Made by a program: the position numbers and the translations under genes. From NCBI RefSeq assembly GCF_020295405.1, contig NZ_JADEYP010000017.1, forward strand, positions 20,054 through 84,053: a DNA stretch of 64,000 bases. Direction: 5' to 3'. This stretch comes from Sphingobacterium bovistauri. Its GTDB lineage: Bacteria; Bacteroidota; Bacteroidia; Sphingobacteriales; Sphingobacteriaceae. The notes beneath the pieces were generated by a model. That model was given only the letters and a program-made list of their open reading frames with translations, searched no databases and was not told where the DNA came from. Below are positions 53,872 to 63,541 of the stretch, piece by piece (position 1 is the first letter of the stretch; the number at the start of each line of letters is the position of its first letter).

Positions 53872-55614
53872 CTATAAGTAATTTTCACGAGGCAAATTAA
53901 GAGTAAAATAAAAAGTACTACCAGCTCCAAAATCACTTTCAACCCATATTTCACCACCCTGAGCTTCAATGAACTCTTTACTTATACTTAAGCCAAGACC
54001 GGTTCCGTCTTTTTTAGTACCAGGAATTCTAAAATACCGTTCAAAAATCTTGTCTAAATATTCTGTTTGTATACCTTGACCTGTATCAGAAATAGAGAAT
54101 AGAATTTTATCATTTTTTCTATGAACGTCAATCTTTATTGATGAATTTTCATGTGAATACCTAATCGCGTTAGATAGTAAATTTGTCAAGACCCAAGCAG
54201 TCTTTTCACTGTCCATAATTACCGAGGATATACCATCTTGAATATCTATATTGATCAATATTTGTTTTTGCTCTGCAGCAGATTTATTTGCATGAACAGC
54301 ATATTCAAGCATTGGTCTTATTTCATCTAGGGATTGATTGATTTGTATGGAGCCACTTTCCACTTGCGTCATATTTAATAATTCGCCAGTTATCTTGAGT
54401 AAACGACTTGTATCTTCTTCAATTCCAATAATCAATTCTTTTTGTTCCTCATTTAATTTGCCAATTCTTTCATTTTTCAATAATCGAACACTCATTTCTA
54501 TTGATGAAATAGGAGTTTTGAATTCATGAGAAACTGTTCCAATAAAGTTAGTTTTAGCCATATCAAGTTCCTTAAATGGAGTGATATTCCTCAGTAGAAT
54601 TACTTTTCCAATAAAATTTGTAGTTTGTTCACCTGTAGGTATAATATTAATATCTATAATTTCTTTTTCGAAATAGCTTTCCTTATTATCAGCAAATATT
54701 TTGAGTGTTTTTGTAGTATTATTTATGTTTTCAGGATTATTAATATCTTTTATAAGGTCTTTTATTAAATCATTTGTGAGAGCAATTTCCTGAATAGGCT
54801 GATCAATTAAGTCCGATCTATTTACTCCTGAAATTTTTACAGCTTCATTATTAACAAAAAGAACTTTATTCATCTCATCAATACCTATTACTGGATCATG
54901 CATATTATCGATAAGTGTTTCGATACGTTTTTTTCCCTTTATTATTTTATCGAGTTTACTTTCTGAATATTCTTCTAATTTTTCAGCCATTGTATTAAAG
55001 GATGTCGCTAAATCTCCAAATTCACTGTGGCTTGCAAAGTGTACTCTTTTTTTGTAATTCTGGCCTGCAATTTCTTTAATACTATCTGTTAATTCTTTAA
55101 TTGGATTAGCAATATTCGATGGGAGATTCACTAGAAGAATAAAAGCAATCAAAAAGCATAGTGTTCCTGTTAAAGAGATCATTATAATTGCATTTTCAGC
55201 AGTACTATCAGCAATATTACTTTTTCGATCAATTGCCTCCATATTTAAGCGCATCAATTCAGAGATATCTTTTCGTATTGTAGATAAAATTGCTGAGTCT
55301 TTTGAGTTCTCTTTGAGAAGATTAAAGTGCTTAACTAAAAGATTTGTAATTTCAATTTCTCCAATTTCTGTAACATTAGCTTGTTGCAGATCAAGGTTTT
55401 TCTGAAAAATTTCGATGTTTCTGTTATTCAAATTTATATCTTCTAAAGACAATAACATATTTCTCGAGTATTGTAAGGTGTTGTAGTTCGCTACTAGGAT
55501 GTTGTTGGTATCTTTTCTTAATTGGTTTACATACCATCCGCTGATTATCACTAATGCAAGAATCATTAAAAAAAGTAATCCAACGCCAAATGTTAATTTT
55601 GTTTTTATTTTCAT
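53872..55614 (-). CDS. HAMP-PAS sensor histidine kinase of the kdp cluster
   Basis: A 580-residue membrane kinase. Two transmembrane helices (about 7-29 and 143-165) flank a helical periplasmic domain. HAMP (about 165-220), a PAS domain (about 232-345, NMHDPVIGIDEMNKVLFVNNEAV), HisKA with His363 in GTVSHEFKTPISS, and an ATPase domain with NLLSNAIRYS, SDTGQGI and DGTGLGLSISK follow. All catalytic boxes are intact. Its ATG overlaps the TAA of the KdpD-like gene by one base (TAATG). It probably supplies the kinase that this KdpD lacks. No response-regulator gene is adjacent. Confidence 0.93.
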   Translation of the reverse strand: MKIKTKLTFGVGLLFLMILALVIISGWYVNQLRKDTNNILVANYNTLQYSRNMLLSLEDINLNNRNIEIFQKNLDLQQANVTEIGEIEITNLLVKHFNLLKENSKDSAILSTIRKDISELMRLNMEAIDRKSNIADSTAENAIIMISLTGTLCFLIAFILLVNLPSNIANPIKELTDSIKEIAGQNYKKRVHFASHSEFGDLATSFNTMAEKLEEYSESKLDKIIKGKKRIETLIDNMHDPVIGIDEMNKVLFVNNEAVKISGVNRSDLIDQPIQEIALTNDLIKDLIKDINNPENINNTTKTLKIFADNKESYFEKEIIDINIIPTGEQTTNFIGKVILLRNITPFKELDMAKTNFIGTVSHEFKTPISSIEMSVRLLKNERIGKLNEEQKELIIGIEEDTSRLLKITGELLNMTQVESGSIQINQSLDEIRPMLEYAVHANKSAAEQKQILINIDIQDGISSVIMDSEKTAWVLTNLLSNAIRYSHENSSIKIDVHRKNDKILFSISDTGQGIQTEYLDKIFERYFRIPGTKKDGTGLGLSISKEFIEAQGGEIWVESDFGAGSTFYFTLNLPRENYL

Positions 55615-56735
55615 TAGGACAATATTACAAGGTCAATTTTTTCTGTTGAAAGGCTATTTATTAGCTTATTAAAGGTATCGGTTGCTAGTAAAATTTTTAA
55701 TATAGTTATATGTGGCTTTCCTATACAGACAGTCGTTATTTTTAAATTCTCGACTTGCTCCATAATTGCCTTAGTTACATGGCTATTTTTAATTTTAATA
55801 ATATCAGCTCCAAGTTCTGTTGCTAATTTAAAATTATTAATTAAATATCGTTGTTTGGATAGGGCTATTTTATTGACATCCTCTTTTGGTGTTTGTACAT
55901 AAATTACATACCATTTGCCATTGTAGTAATTCGCTAATCGAGCTGTCTTTCGGATTACATTTCTCGCTACCTTTTCGTTTGAACTAATACAAGCTAATAA
56001 TTTTTCTTTTTTTGTATTTCTGGTAAGTACGACTTCGTTTTCTACTTTTCTTTGAACTTGAGAAGCTACTTCTTTTAATGCTAATTCTCTTAATTGGAGT
56101 ATTTGCTCACTTTTGAAAAAATTGTTTAAAGCCATCGAAACTTTCGATATATCATAAATTTTTCCTTCTTTTAATCTAGTAATTAGTTCTTCGGCGGTCA
56201 AATCAATATTAACGACTTCATCAGCTTGTGCAACTATAGTATCTGGAATTCTTTCTTTTACTTCAATTCCAGTAATAGCTCTAACATCATCATTCAGACT
56301 TTCTATATGTTGAATATTAACAGCACTGATTACATTAATTCCTGCATTAAGGATTTCTAATACATCTTGCCATCTTTTTTCATTACTACTGCCTTCGATA
56401 TTGGTATGTGCTAATTCATCTATAATTACAACTTCGGGCCGAAGATTAATGATAGCTTGAATATCTAGCTCTTCTAATTCTTTGCCTTTGTAAAATAGTT
56501 TTCTACGTGGAATAATGGGTAAGCCAGACAGCAAAGCATGAGTTTCCTTTCTATGATGTGTTTCAATGTAACCAATCTTTACGTCAATCCCACTGCGCAA
56601 AAGTGCCTGAGCTTCTTGTAGCATACGATAAGTTTTACCTACACCAGCACTCATTCCAATGTAGAGCTTGAATTTTCCTTTTCTCGATTTTTTAATAAGA
56701 TCTAAAAAGTGTTCTGCATCTTTTCGTTCTTCCAT
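55614..56735 (-). CDS. kdpD: KdpD-like sensor module without kinase
   Basis: A 373-residue cytoplasmic protein equal to the N-terminal part of KdpD. The KdpD domain (about 17-225) has the Walker A-like GMSAGVGKTYRML and IDELAHTN(I)EGS. A universal-stress-protein-like domain (about 240-372, LLACISSNEKVARNVIRKTARLANYY) follows. The four membrane helices and kinase of the E. coli protein (894 residues) are absent. Bacteroidota commonly have this split form, with a separate kinase next door, as here. It senses potassium or c-di-AMP status by family analogy. Confidence 0.9.
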   Translation of the reverse strand: MEERKDAEHFLDLIKKSRKGKFKLYIGMSAGVGKTYRMLQEAQALLRSGIDVKIGYIETHHRKETHALLSGLPIIPRRKLFYKGKELEELDIQAIINLRPEVVIIDELAHTNIEGSSNEKRWQDVLEILNAGINVISAVNIQHIESLNDDVRAITGIEVKERIPDTIVAQADEVVNIDLTAEELITRLKEGKIYDISKVSMALNNFFKSEQILQLRELALKEVASQVQRKVENEVVLTRNTKKEKLLACISSNEKVARNVIRKTARLANYYNGKWYVIYVQTPKEDVNKIALSKQRYLINNFKLATELGADIIKIKNSHVTKAIMEQVENLKITTVCIGKPHITILKILLATDTFNKLINSLSTEKIDLVILS

Positions 56736-56934
56736 TATACGTTTTTATTTGCATTGAGCTATTTTTTAATAGATCAATTATAGTATAGTTGAATTTAGTG
56801 TTTTAAAATTTCCAATAAATAGCACCTAGCTATTGAGAGTTTTGTCAATTGTCACTTTCTTATACTTTACCTATTAGATAGGTATAATACAATGGACATC
56901 TTCTTCTGTAGAAAGAAGATGTCGTAATAATAGT
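56736..56934 (-). terminator. hairpin between porin and kdpD genes
   Basis: The interval holds an 11-bp perfect stem (GACATCTTCTT and complement, 56895-56923, 7-nt loop) 12 bp after the porin stop. No U-run follows on the minus strand, so it may attenuate or stabilise the upstream mRNA end rather than fully terminate it. Confidence 0.5.
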
Positions 56935-58020
56935 TTAAAAACTAACGGCAAGTGCAGATGTAGCTGTAGTACTGTTTCGTTTTAAACTATTATCTCTATC
57001 TATAAAAATGGCGTCATTTCCATTATTTAAATTCCGAATTTCAGTTCTCCACATTAAATTGGGTAAAATATTGTAGTCAATATTTAATGATAATCCGACA
57101 GCTTGAAAACCATTTGATGTACCTGTTGCTATGATAACTCCTTTTTTATCTTGATAATACTCCGCACGTCCCGTTAATGCTAATTTTTGATTGGCTGTAT
57201 ATTTTGCTATTAGCACTGGTGTAAACCAAGTATTGTATGCACTGCTTCCTTTAGATTTTTGCTCAGCGCCGATATCAAAGCCTGTGGTTAAGCCTATCTT
57301 ATCATTCATTTGATAGATGGCATACAGATTATGAAAGTATCGCATCTGTCTGACACTATCGGCTTTGTCATTACCTATAAATGAACTGCTATTGAATATC
57401 CACTTTGCATTTGGTTTAAATATGATCTGATGTCCAAAAGCAGGAGTGGAGTTCCCATTCACACGCTGAACACGCTGCCAGCCGTTTAGAATCATTCCGC
57501 TAATAAACCACATCGTGCTCTCAGAGGTGTAAGAAATCTTAGCACCTGTTTCAAAATAAGGTGAATTATCAGCAAATAGACTTCGTGTCAAAGTCCAGTT
57601 GTCTCTACCAATTGCTCTTTCAAATCCTATATGTGATGGCATTAAACCAGCATCTATCCATAAATTATGTTTTTTTGATAGCTTAAATCCAACATTGGCT
57701 TCATAAATATTTTTAATAACATCAGTCTCTGCTGAATAGTTTGTATTCATATAAGTACCTGTAGCCATCGCTATATTGGTGCGTAATCGTTCAGTATTGT
57801 AAGCCGCTTTAATAAAAGCTAGATTGATATTAAACTCATTATTCCTATTATGACTATAAACAAAGGATGGACGTTTATTATCAACAGGATTATTGAAATC
57901 CTGTTGATAATAAACTTCTGCATATCCGCTTATAGTTAATGTACTTTTTTCTTTTTCTTGAGCGCTAAGGTAAACTGTTACACATAATAATATTACTGTC
58001 AGAATTGATTTATTTTTCAT
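56935..58020 (-). CDS. porin-like outer-membrane beta-barrel protein
   Basis: A 361-residue protein with a signal peptide (MKNKSILTVILLCVTVYLSAQ) and alternating beta-strands ending in ALAVSF, a C-terminal aromatic typical of outer-membrane barrels. GYAEVYYQQDFNNPVDNKRPSFVYSHNRNNEFNINLAFIKAAY and LWIDAGLMPSHIGFERA match the putative beta-barrel porin-2 (OmpL-like) family. This gene is a regular member of Bacteroidota kdp clusters and could pass potassium across the outer membrane, which is inference. It lies 57 bp after kdpC. Confidence 0.85.
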   Translation of the reverse strand: MKNKSILTVILLCVTVYLSAQEKEKSTLTISGYAEVYYQQDFNNPVDNKRPSFVYSHNRNNEFNINLAFIKAAYNTERLRTNIAMATGTYMNTNYSAETDVIKNIYEANVGFKLSKKHNLWIDAGLMPSHIGFERAIGRDNWTLTRSLFADNSPYFETGAKISYTSESTMWFISGMILNGWQRVQRVNGNSTPAFGHQIIFKPNAKWIFNSSSFIGNDKADSVRQMRYFHNLYAIYQMNDKIGLTTGFDIGAEQKSKGSSAYNTWFTPVLIAKYTANQKLALTGRAEYYQDKKGVIIATGTSNGFQAVGLSLNIDYNILPNLMWRTEIRNLNNGNDAIFIDRDNSLKRNSTTATSALAVSF

Positions 58021-58077
58021 TGTAAGAGATGTTTAGGGAATTAGTTTTTCATAAGATAATTGCATTATTTACAGTTG

Positions 58078-58641
58078 TTATTGACTCATTTTATCAAGTT
58101 CTATGTTAAGTTTAAGAACATTGATTTTCTCTGGGCCAAAGATTCCCCATAATGGTTTTTCTATATTTTGTTCGATAAGATGAAAGAGTTTATTGGCTTC
58201 AAGATTTCGAATTTTAGCTATTCTTTCAACTTGTACTTTCGCTGCTTGTATTGAAAAATTGGGATCTAATCCACTGCCACTTGCTGTTATCAAATCCACA
58301 GGGATGTCGGATTTTTTAACACCGGGATTATGAATTAGAAAGTTATCTATTCTAGTATGTACCGTTGCTAAATATTCATCATTACTAGGACCTTTGTTAC
58401 TTCCTCCTGAACCTGCCGCATTATAATCAACAGCCGAAGGTCGTGACCAAAAGTATTTATCATCTGTGAAAGATTGACCTATATTGGTATAGTGTTTAAC
58501 ACCATTGTATGTTAAGACTTTTCCTTTCCCGTTATTAGGAGCCAATCTAGCCATAGACCAAACGACAAACGGATAAATAATAGCAAGTAATAAAATGCTA
58601 AATAAAGTGAGCTTGAAAGCAGGTAAAATATGTTTTTTCAT
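58078..58641 (-). CDS. kdpC: potassium-transporting ATPase subunit C
   Basis: A 187-residue subunit of the Kdp ATPase. One N-terminal transmembrane helix (about 11-31, LTLFSILLLAIIYPFVVWSMA) anchors a periplasmic domain. Family motifs are FTDDKYFWSRPSAVDYNAAGSGGSNKGPSN, DLITASGSGLDPNFSIQAAKVQVERIA and LWGIFGPEKINVLKLNIELD. Length matches KdpC (about 190). It follows kdpB by 21 bp. Confidence 0.95.
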   Translation of the reverse strand: MKKHILPAFKLTLFSILLLAIIYPFVVWSMARLAPNNGKGKVLTYNGVKHYTNIGQSFTDDKYFWSRPSAVDYNAAGSGGSNKGPSNDEYLATVHTRIDNFLIHNPGVKKSDIPVDLITASGSGLDPNFSIQAAKVQVERIAKIRNLEANKLFHLIEQNIEKPLWGIFGPEKINVLKLNIELDKMSQ

Positions 58642-58662
58642 TTTATTTTAAATTAAAGACCA

Positions 58663-60672
58663 TTAAATAAAGAGTGCAATTGTTATATCTATTAGTTTTA
58701 TTCCAACGAAAGGGACTAATATGCCACCTAATCCAAAAATCAATAGGTTTCTACGTAATAGGGCAGATGCCCCAATAGGTTTGTATGTGATACCCTTTAA
58801 AGCTAGAGGTATTAAAAAAGGAATAATTAGTGCATTAAAAATTACAGCAGAAAGAATTGCACTTTCAGGACTGTGAAGATTCATTATATTCAAGCTTTGC
58901 AAAGCAGGAATCGCTGTGATAAACAATGCTGGGATAATTGCAAAGTATTTTGCTATATCATTGGCAATACTGAAAGTAGTCAATGTACCACGGGTCATTA
59001 GTAGCTGTTTGCCTATTTCTACCACCTCAATTAGTTTAGTTGGATCATTATCTAGATCCACCATATTTCCAGCTTCTTTTGCTGCTTGTGTACCACTGTT
59101 CATTGCTACTCCTACATCTGCTTGGGCTAAAGCTGGAGCATCGTTTGTACCATCACCCATCATGGCGACAAGCCTACCTTCGGCCTGTTCTTTTTTTATG
59201 TAGTTCATTTTGTCTTCGGGTTTTGCTTCAGCTATAAAATCATCTACACCAGCTTTTTCAGCAATGAATTTTGCGGTGAGAGGATTATCTCCTGTTACCA
59301 TCACCGTTTTAATTCCCATTTTGCGTAGGCGCTGAAATCGTTCTTGGATTCCATGTTTTACAATATCCTGTAGTTCAATTACACCTAAAACCATTTCATT
59401 TTCGGACACTACAAGTGGAGTACCACCATTTTTAGCAATGATCTGTGCACGTTCTTCTATTTCTATTGGAAATGTATTTCCTGCTTGAATAACGATTTTT
59501 TTAATTGCATCTGTTGCACCTTTACGAATTCTTATATTAGCATAATCCAAACCTGAACTACGTGTTTCGGCTGTAAATTTGATAAACGTAGGATTGCTTA
59601 TTTCGTAAATTAGAGGATTTATTCCTGCTAGTTCTATGATTGATTTCCCTTCGGGTGTTTCATCAGACATAGAACTTAATACTGCTGCTTTTACTAGTTT
59701 GTTGTCATCAATTCCATTGGTGGGGTAAAAATTAGTCGCCTTACGATTTCCGATAGTGATAGTACCAGTTTTGTCTAAAAGTAGCACATCAATATCACCT
59801 GCTGTTTCTACAGCTTTCCCACTTTTTGTAATAACATTAGCACGTAAAGCTCTATCCATTCCAGCAATACCAATAGCAGAAAGTAAACCACCGATTGTGG
59901 TTGGTATTAGGCAGACAAATAGAGATATATAGGATGCGATTGTTATAGTAACATTAGCATAATCAGCAAAAGGTTTAAGTGTAACTGTCACAATAATAAA
60001 CACTAAAGTGAATCCAGCTAAAAGAATGGTTAGTGCAATTTCATTAGGTGTTTTCTGTCTAGACGCACCTTCTACCAAAGCGATCATTTTGTCAAGAAAA
60101 CTTTCTCCTGGCTGTGTAGTGACTTTAACAATAATTTTGTCGGAGAGCACCTTCGTTCCACCCGTAACGGAGCTTTTATCTCCACCAGATTCCCTAATTA
60201 CTGGCGCAGATTCTCCAGTAATTGCACTTTCGTCGATAGTTGCTAACCCTTCTATAATTTCTCCATCTGAGGGGATTATATCTCCAGCCTCACAAATGAA
60301 TACATCTTCTATTCGTAATGCTGATGATGAAATTGTTTTTCCGTTTAAAAGTTTTGCTGGAGTTTCTTCTCTAGTTTTTCTCAAACTGTCAGCTTGTGAT
60401 TTTCCTCTTGCTTCAGCTATTGCTTCCGCAAAGTTTCCAAACAATAAAGTTAGAAATAGCACTAAAAATACCGTCAAGTTATACCCGAAACTACCTTGTC
60501 CTTGTCCTCCAGTTAAAGTCCAAATACTAACAACTAACATCACAAATGTGCCGATCTCCACGGTGAACATCACTGGATTTCGAAACATAGTTTTGGGATT
60601 AAGTTTTATAAAGGCTTGTTTAAGTGCTTGTTTAACTAGTTCTTTTTGGAACAATGATTTATTGTGATTCAT
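58663..60672 (-). CDS. kdpB: potassium-transporting ATPase subunit B
   Basis: A 669-residue P-type ATPase that energises K+ uptake by KdpA. Features are the actuator motif [12 protein letters not shown] (the Ser in TGES is the inhibitory phosphorylation site in E. coli), the phosphorylated Asp300 in [22 protein letters not shown], and [10 protein letters not shown] and [21 protein letters not shown] in the P domain. Seven hydrophobic helices and a length near the 682 residues of E. coli complete the picture. It starts 20 bp after kdpA. Confidence 0.97.
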   Translation of the reverse strand: MNHNKSLFQKELVKQALKQAFIKLNPKTMFRNPVMFTVEIGTFVMLVVSIWTLTGGQGQGSFGYNLTVFLVLFLTLLFGNFAEAIAEARGKSQADSLRKTREETPAKLLNGKTISSSALRIEDVFICEAGDIIPSDGEIIEGLATIDESAITGESAPVIRESGGDKSSVTGGTKVLSDKIIVKVTTQPGESFLDKMIALVEGASRQKTPNEIALTILLAGFTLVFIIVTVTLKPFADYANVTITIASYISLFVCLIPTTIGGLLSAIGIAGMDRALRANVITKSGKAVETAGDIDVLLLDKTGTITIGNRKATNFYPTNGIDDNKLVKAAVLSSMSDETPEGKSIIELAGINPLIYEISNPTFIKFTAETRSSGLDYANIRIRKGATDAIKKIVIQAGNTFPIEIEERAQIIAKNGGTPLVVSENEMVLGVIELQDIVKHGIQERFQRLRKMGIKTVMVTGDNPLTAKFIAEKAGVDDFIAEAKPEDKMNYIKKEQAEGRLVAMMGDGTNDAPALAQADVGVAMNSGTQAAKEAGNMVDLDNDPTKLIEVVEIGKQLLMTRGTLTTFSIANDIAKYFAIIPALFITAIPALQSLNIMNLHSPESAILSAVIFNALIIPFLIPLALKGITYKPIGASALLRRNLLIFGLGGILVPFVGIKLIDITIALFI

Positions 60673-60692
60673 ATTAATAGTCTTTAATTAGG

Positions 60693-62381
60693 TTATTTCA
60701 TTGAAAAATATTCTGCAATTGGTCCTAATGCCAGCGCTGGGAAAAACGCTAGTGCTGCAATAATTGCAATTACTGCAAATACCATCAACCCAAATGTAGA
60801 GGTGTCTGTCCTTAAAGTGCCTTCTCCCTCTGGTATAAATTTCTTCTGTGCCAATAATCCTGCAATAGCAATTGGTCCAATAATAGGCAAGAACCTTCCC
60901 AACAACAATACAAATCCCGTTGTTATATTCCACCAAGCTGTATTATCTCCAAGCCCCTCAAACCCACTACCGTTATTTGCCGCTGAAGATGTGTATTCGT
61001 ATAATATTTCGCTGAAACCATGGAAGCTAGGATTATTCAAAGTAGATGCTCCATACTGAGGAAAAGATGTTGCTAAGGCAGTGCTGACAAGTATGAGTAG
61101 GGGATGTGTCAACGCTATTATCATCGCAATTTTCATTTCCCTTGCTTCAATTTTTTTACCCATAAATTCTGGAGTTCTTCCGACCATCAAGCCACTGATA
61201 AATACTGCAAGGATGATAAATACAAAAAAGTTCAATACCCCAGCACCAACACCTCCATAAAATGCATTGGTCATCATTGCTATCATTTGAGTTAAACCTG
61301 ATAATGGCATAGCACTATCATGCATGGAGTTAATCGATCCTGTAGAAATAACTGTAGTAACAATGCTCCAAAATCCTGATGCAGCAGCACCAAACCTTAT
61401 TTCTTTGCCTTCCATTGCTCCGAGTGAATTGTCTATTCCCATTTGAGTTATAGCAGGATTACCATTCATTTCCATTAAAATGGTTGGCACAGAAAGTAGT
61501 AAGAAACCAATGGTCATGACACTAAACATCATCCATGCGAACTTTTTCTTACGAATAAAAAATCCAAATGCAAAAATCATAGCCATAGGAATTATAAATT
61601 GGGCAAACATTTCTGTCATATTGGTTAAATAGCTAGGGTTTTCTAAGGGATGTGCGCTATTGGCACCAAAGAATCCACCTCCATTAGTTCCTACATGTTT
61701 GATAGGTACAAAGGCAGCAACGGGACCTCTTGAAACTTCGACTTCAGTTCCTTCTTGCGAGACTATTTTATCCTTTCCTTCAAAAGTCATTGGTGTACCT
61801 TCTAATAGTAGAACGGCTGCAATAAGCAAAGAAATTGGTAATAAAATTCGCGTACAGGATTTTAGGAAGTAGTTATAAAAATTACCTAGTTGCGTTGTTG
61901 TTTTTTCTCTGAAAGCTTTGAAGATGACTGTCGCGGAAGCTATACCTATACCTGCTGTAACAAACTGTAGAAACATAAGCCATACCTGGCCCAAATAACT
62001 GATTCCTGTTTCACCGGAGTAATGTTGCAAATTACAGTTAACTAAAAACGAAATAGAGGTGTTAAATGCGAGATCCGCTGACATATTCGGATTACCATCA
62101 GGATTTAGTGGTAGGTATTCCATATGCATCAGGATAGCCATGCTCATTAAAAACCATAAAAGGTTAATAGTAAGTAGTGCGGCTATATGTTCCTTCCAAG
62201 TCATCTCATGCTTGGCATTTATTCCTGAAACCTTGAATATAAACCTCTCTAATGGATTAAAAATGAAGTCTAAAATTGTTTTATCTCCAACATATACTTT
62301 TGAAATGTATTTCCCAAGTGGTATAGCTAACAGAAGCGTAAACCCAAACATTACAATAATTCCTAAAATTTCTGTATTCAT
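60693..62381 (-). CDS. kdpA: potassium-transporting ATPase subunit A
   Basis: A 562-residue potassium channel-like subunit of the superfamily of K+ transporters. The four selectivity-filter loops are visible: NTSISFLVNCNLQHYSGE, HVGTNGGGFFGANSAHP, STGSINSMHDSAMPL and SSAANNGSGFEG. About ten transmembrane helices occur. Length is close to 557 in E. coli. It is followed by kdpB and preceded by kdpF with a 109-bp gap. Confidence 0.97.
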   Translation of the reverse strand: MNTEILGIIVMFGFTLLLAIPLGKYISKVYVGDKTILDFIFNPLERFIFKVSGINAKHEMTWKEHIAALLTINLLWFLMSMAILMHMEYLPLNPDGNPNMSADLAFNTSISFLVNCNLQHYSGETGISYLGQVWLMFLQFVTAGIGIASATVIFKAFREKTTTQLGNFYNYFLKSCTRILLPISLLIAAVLLLEGTPMTFEGKDKIVSQEGTEVEVSRGPVAAFVPIKHVGTNGGGFFGANSAHPLENPSYLTNMTEMFAQFIIPMAMIFAFGFFIRKKKFAWMMFSVMTIGFLLLSVPTILMEMNGNPAITQMGIDNSLGAMEGKEIRFGAAASGFWSIVTTVISTGSINSMHDSAMPLSGLTQMIAMMTNAFYGGVGAGVLNFFVFIILAVFISGLMVGRTPEFMGKKIEAREMKIAMIIALTHPLLILVSTALATSFPQYGASTLNNPSFHGFSEILYEYTSSAANNGSGFEGLGDNTAWWNITTGFVLLLGRFLPIIGPIAIAGLLAQKKFIPEGEGTLRTDTSTFGLMVFAVIAIIAALAFFPALALGPIAEYFSMK

Positions 62382-62490
62382 AAGCTTTGATTAAATTTGG
62401 TTAAAACGTTTATCCTTAGAAATCGATATATTCCTGAATTGTAGGAAATATCTTTTTTTAAAGGTGTATCATTACGTTTTGATAAGTGCG

Positions 62491-62568
62491 TTAAAATTTC
62501 TCTGGCTTAACCAGTACATAGCATATATATACGAATACTGCTATGGCGACTATAAAAAATGCTATCAT
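62491..62568 (-). CDS. kdpF: potassium-transporting ATPase subunit F
   Basis: A 25-codon ORF, MIAFFIVAIAVFVYICYVLV then KPEKF. It is a single hydrophobic helix with a short basic/acidic tail, the form of KdpF, which stabilises the KdpABC complex in the membrane. The length, the tail KPEKF and the position directly upstream of kdpA identify it. Its ATG overlaps the stop of the preceding gene (ATGA), indicating coupled translation. Confidence 0.92.
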   Translation of the reverse strand: MIAFFIVAIAVFVYICYVLVKPEKF

Positions 62569-62960
62569 ATACTCAGCGTGCGATGTGATTGTTCTTGATT
62601 TTGTAGTAGATAAATCTTCTTAAGATTTACTGGAATTTGCTTGTACAAAGCATTCCATTCATGGGTTGTACAGCGTTTTCTAATGCCCTCAAATGAACGG
62701 ATAAATAGGTTCTCAATAATATATTTGAGGTAGTCATTACCATTATTATATAGTCTTCCAATAACCTTTATATGTAAACCTATTTTCTGGATTTGTCCTT
62801 TTTCTTGAAGGAATCTTAATAGGTTAATAATGGCTTGAAGTATACCAGGGAAGTTTTTACGAGAAGACAATTTATGTATTTCGTCTTTGATTTCGTCTTT
62901 GATTTCGTCATAATGACTTTCTAAATAAGCACTAGCTATATTTTCATTTATTTTATTCAT
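62565..62960 (-). CDS. small kdp-linked soluble protein (paralogue 2)
   Basis: A 131-residue helical cytoplasmic protein. RLYNNGNDYLKYIIENLFIRSFEGI is similar to LLYQTGNQYIRNAIENEFLSEII of the next gene upstream, so the two are paralogues. Both belong to a small family (DUF7674-like in my recollection) seen next to kdp genes in Bacteroidota. An IKDE-coding 12-bp unit is repeated (residues about 16-24), giving EIKDEIKDEIH. Function unknown; a regulatory link to K+ uptake is inferred from position. It overlaps kdpF by ATGA. Confidence 0.75.
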   Translation of the reverse strand: MNKINENIASAYLESHYDEIKDEIKDEIHKLSSRKNFPGILQAIINLLRFLQEKGQIQKIGLHIKVIGRLYNNGNDYLKYIIENLFIRSFEGIRKRCTTHEWNALYKQIPVNLKKIYLLQNQEQSHRTLSI

Positions 62961-62986
62961 TATAATGCTGTTTTAAACTTAATTAT

Positions 62987-63325
62987 TTAATTTTCGAGAA
63001 TAGTTTTTATATATCCCTTCCTTAGATCTGCAGGAAAAAGATTTAAATGTTTTTTAAAACTCTGGGGACTTTCTTCTGTAATGATTTCACTGAGGAATTC
63101 ATTTTCAATGGCGTTTCTGATGTATTGATTTCCAGTTTGATATAACAGATTTACTATCTTTAGTATTTCTGCAGCATATTGTAGATCAGCGTCGCTATCT
63201 GTAAGAAGTTTTGAACGGAAATTTACTGCAAGAGCATGGAGCAGTTTATAGTCTGAAATTTCTTCATTTCCATCTGAAAAATCCGGAAACCATTGTCGAA
63301 TTGTGTGGCTTATTTTTGTTTCCAT
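62987..63325 (-). CDS. small kdp-linked soluble protein (paralogue 1)
   Basis: A 112-residue helical cytoplasmic protein (starts METKISHTIRQWFPDFSDGNEE). The central EILKIVNLLYQTGNQYIRNAIENEFLSEI is shared with its neighbour downstream, while LFPADLRKGYIK matches IPVNLKKIYLL there. No catalytic motif is visible. It follows a 27-residue membrane peptide by 5 bp and precedes its paralogue by 26 bp, all co-oriented with kdpFABC. A K+-linked regulatory role is speculative. Confidence 0.75.
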   Translation of the reverse strand: METKISHTIRQWFPDFSDGNEEISDYKLLHALAVNFRSKLLTDSDADLQYAAEILKIVNLLYQTGNQYIRNAIENEFLSEIITEESPQSFKKHLNLFPADLRKGYIKTILEN

Positions 63326-63330
63326 TTTGC

Positions 63331-63414
63331 TTAAATTTTTTCAAAAACATTTACAAGTTTGAAAAGCATGACAAAGCAGATTATACAGCTAGCTACTAGG
63401 ATTGATGTTAACAT
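63331..63414 (-). CDS. 27-residue membrane peptide, first gene of the kdp operon
   Basis: A very short ORF, MLTSILVASCIICFVMLFKL then VNVFEKI. It consists of one hydrophobic helix and a short charged end, resembling KdpF in size. It begins about 24 bp after the predicted sigma-54 transcription start and ends 5 bp before the next gene. Such spacing supports translation, but the ORF is too short for certainty. It might be a second KdpF-like stabiliser or only a leader peptide. Confidence 0.5.
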   Translation of the reverse strand: MLTSILVASCIICFVMLFKLVNVFEKI

Positions 63415-63448
63415 ATTTATACTTTTTTATAGGTGTTTTACAGCTTTA

Positions 63449-63464
63449 TGCCAAAGATGTACCA
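63449..63464 (-). promoter_or_regulatory. sigma-54 (-24/-12) promoter of the kdp operon
   Basis: On the minus strand TGGTACATCTTTGGCA matches the RpoN consensus TGGCAC-N5-TTGCA at 9 of 11 specified positions, with GG and GC exactly 10 bases apart. The predicted start is near 63438, 24 bp before the first ORF. Confidence 0.6.
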
Positions 63465-63541
63465 TTGAATAGGTGTGGTTTGTAATTGTTTGTTTCACAG
63501 TATCTTATTGTTTTTGTTCGGTTGTGAACATAATCATACCT

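Noticed and set aside
60008..60667. 219-codon + strand ORF opposite kdpB
   Set aside because: It is a shadow of the conserved kdpB actuator region; codon bias and conservation belong to kdpB.
60688..60936. 82-codon minus-strand ORF overlapping the kdpA 3' end in another frame
   Set aside because: kdpA reads through the same bases with intact filter loops and helices; the alternative frame is not protein-like.
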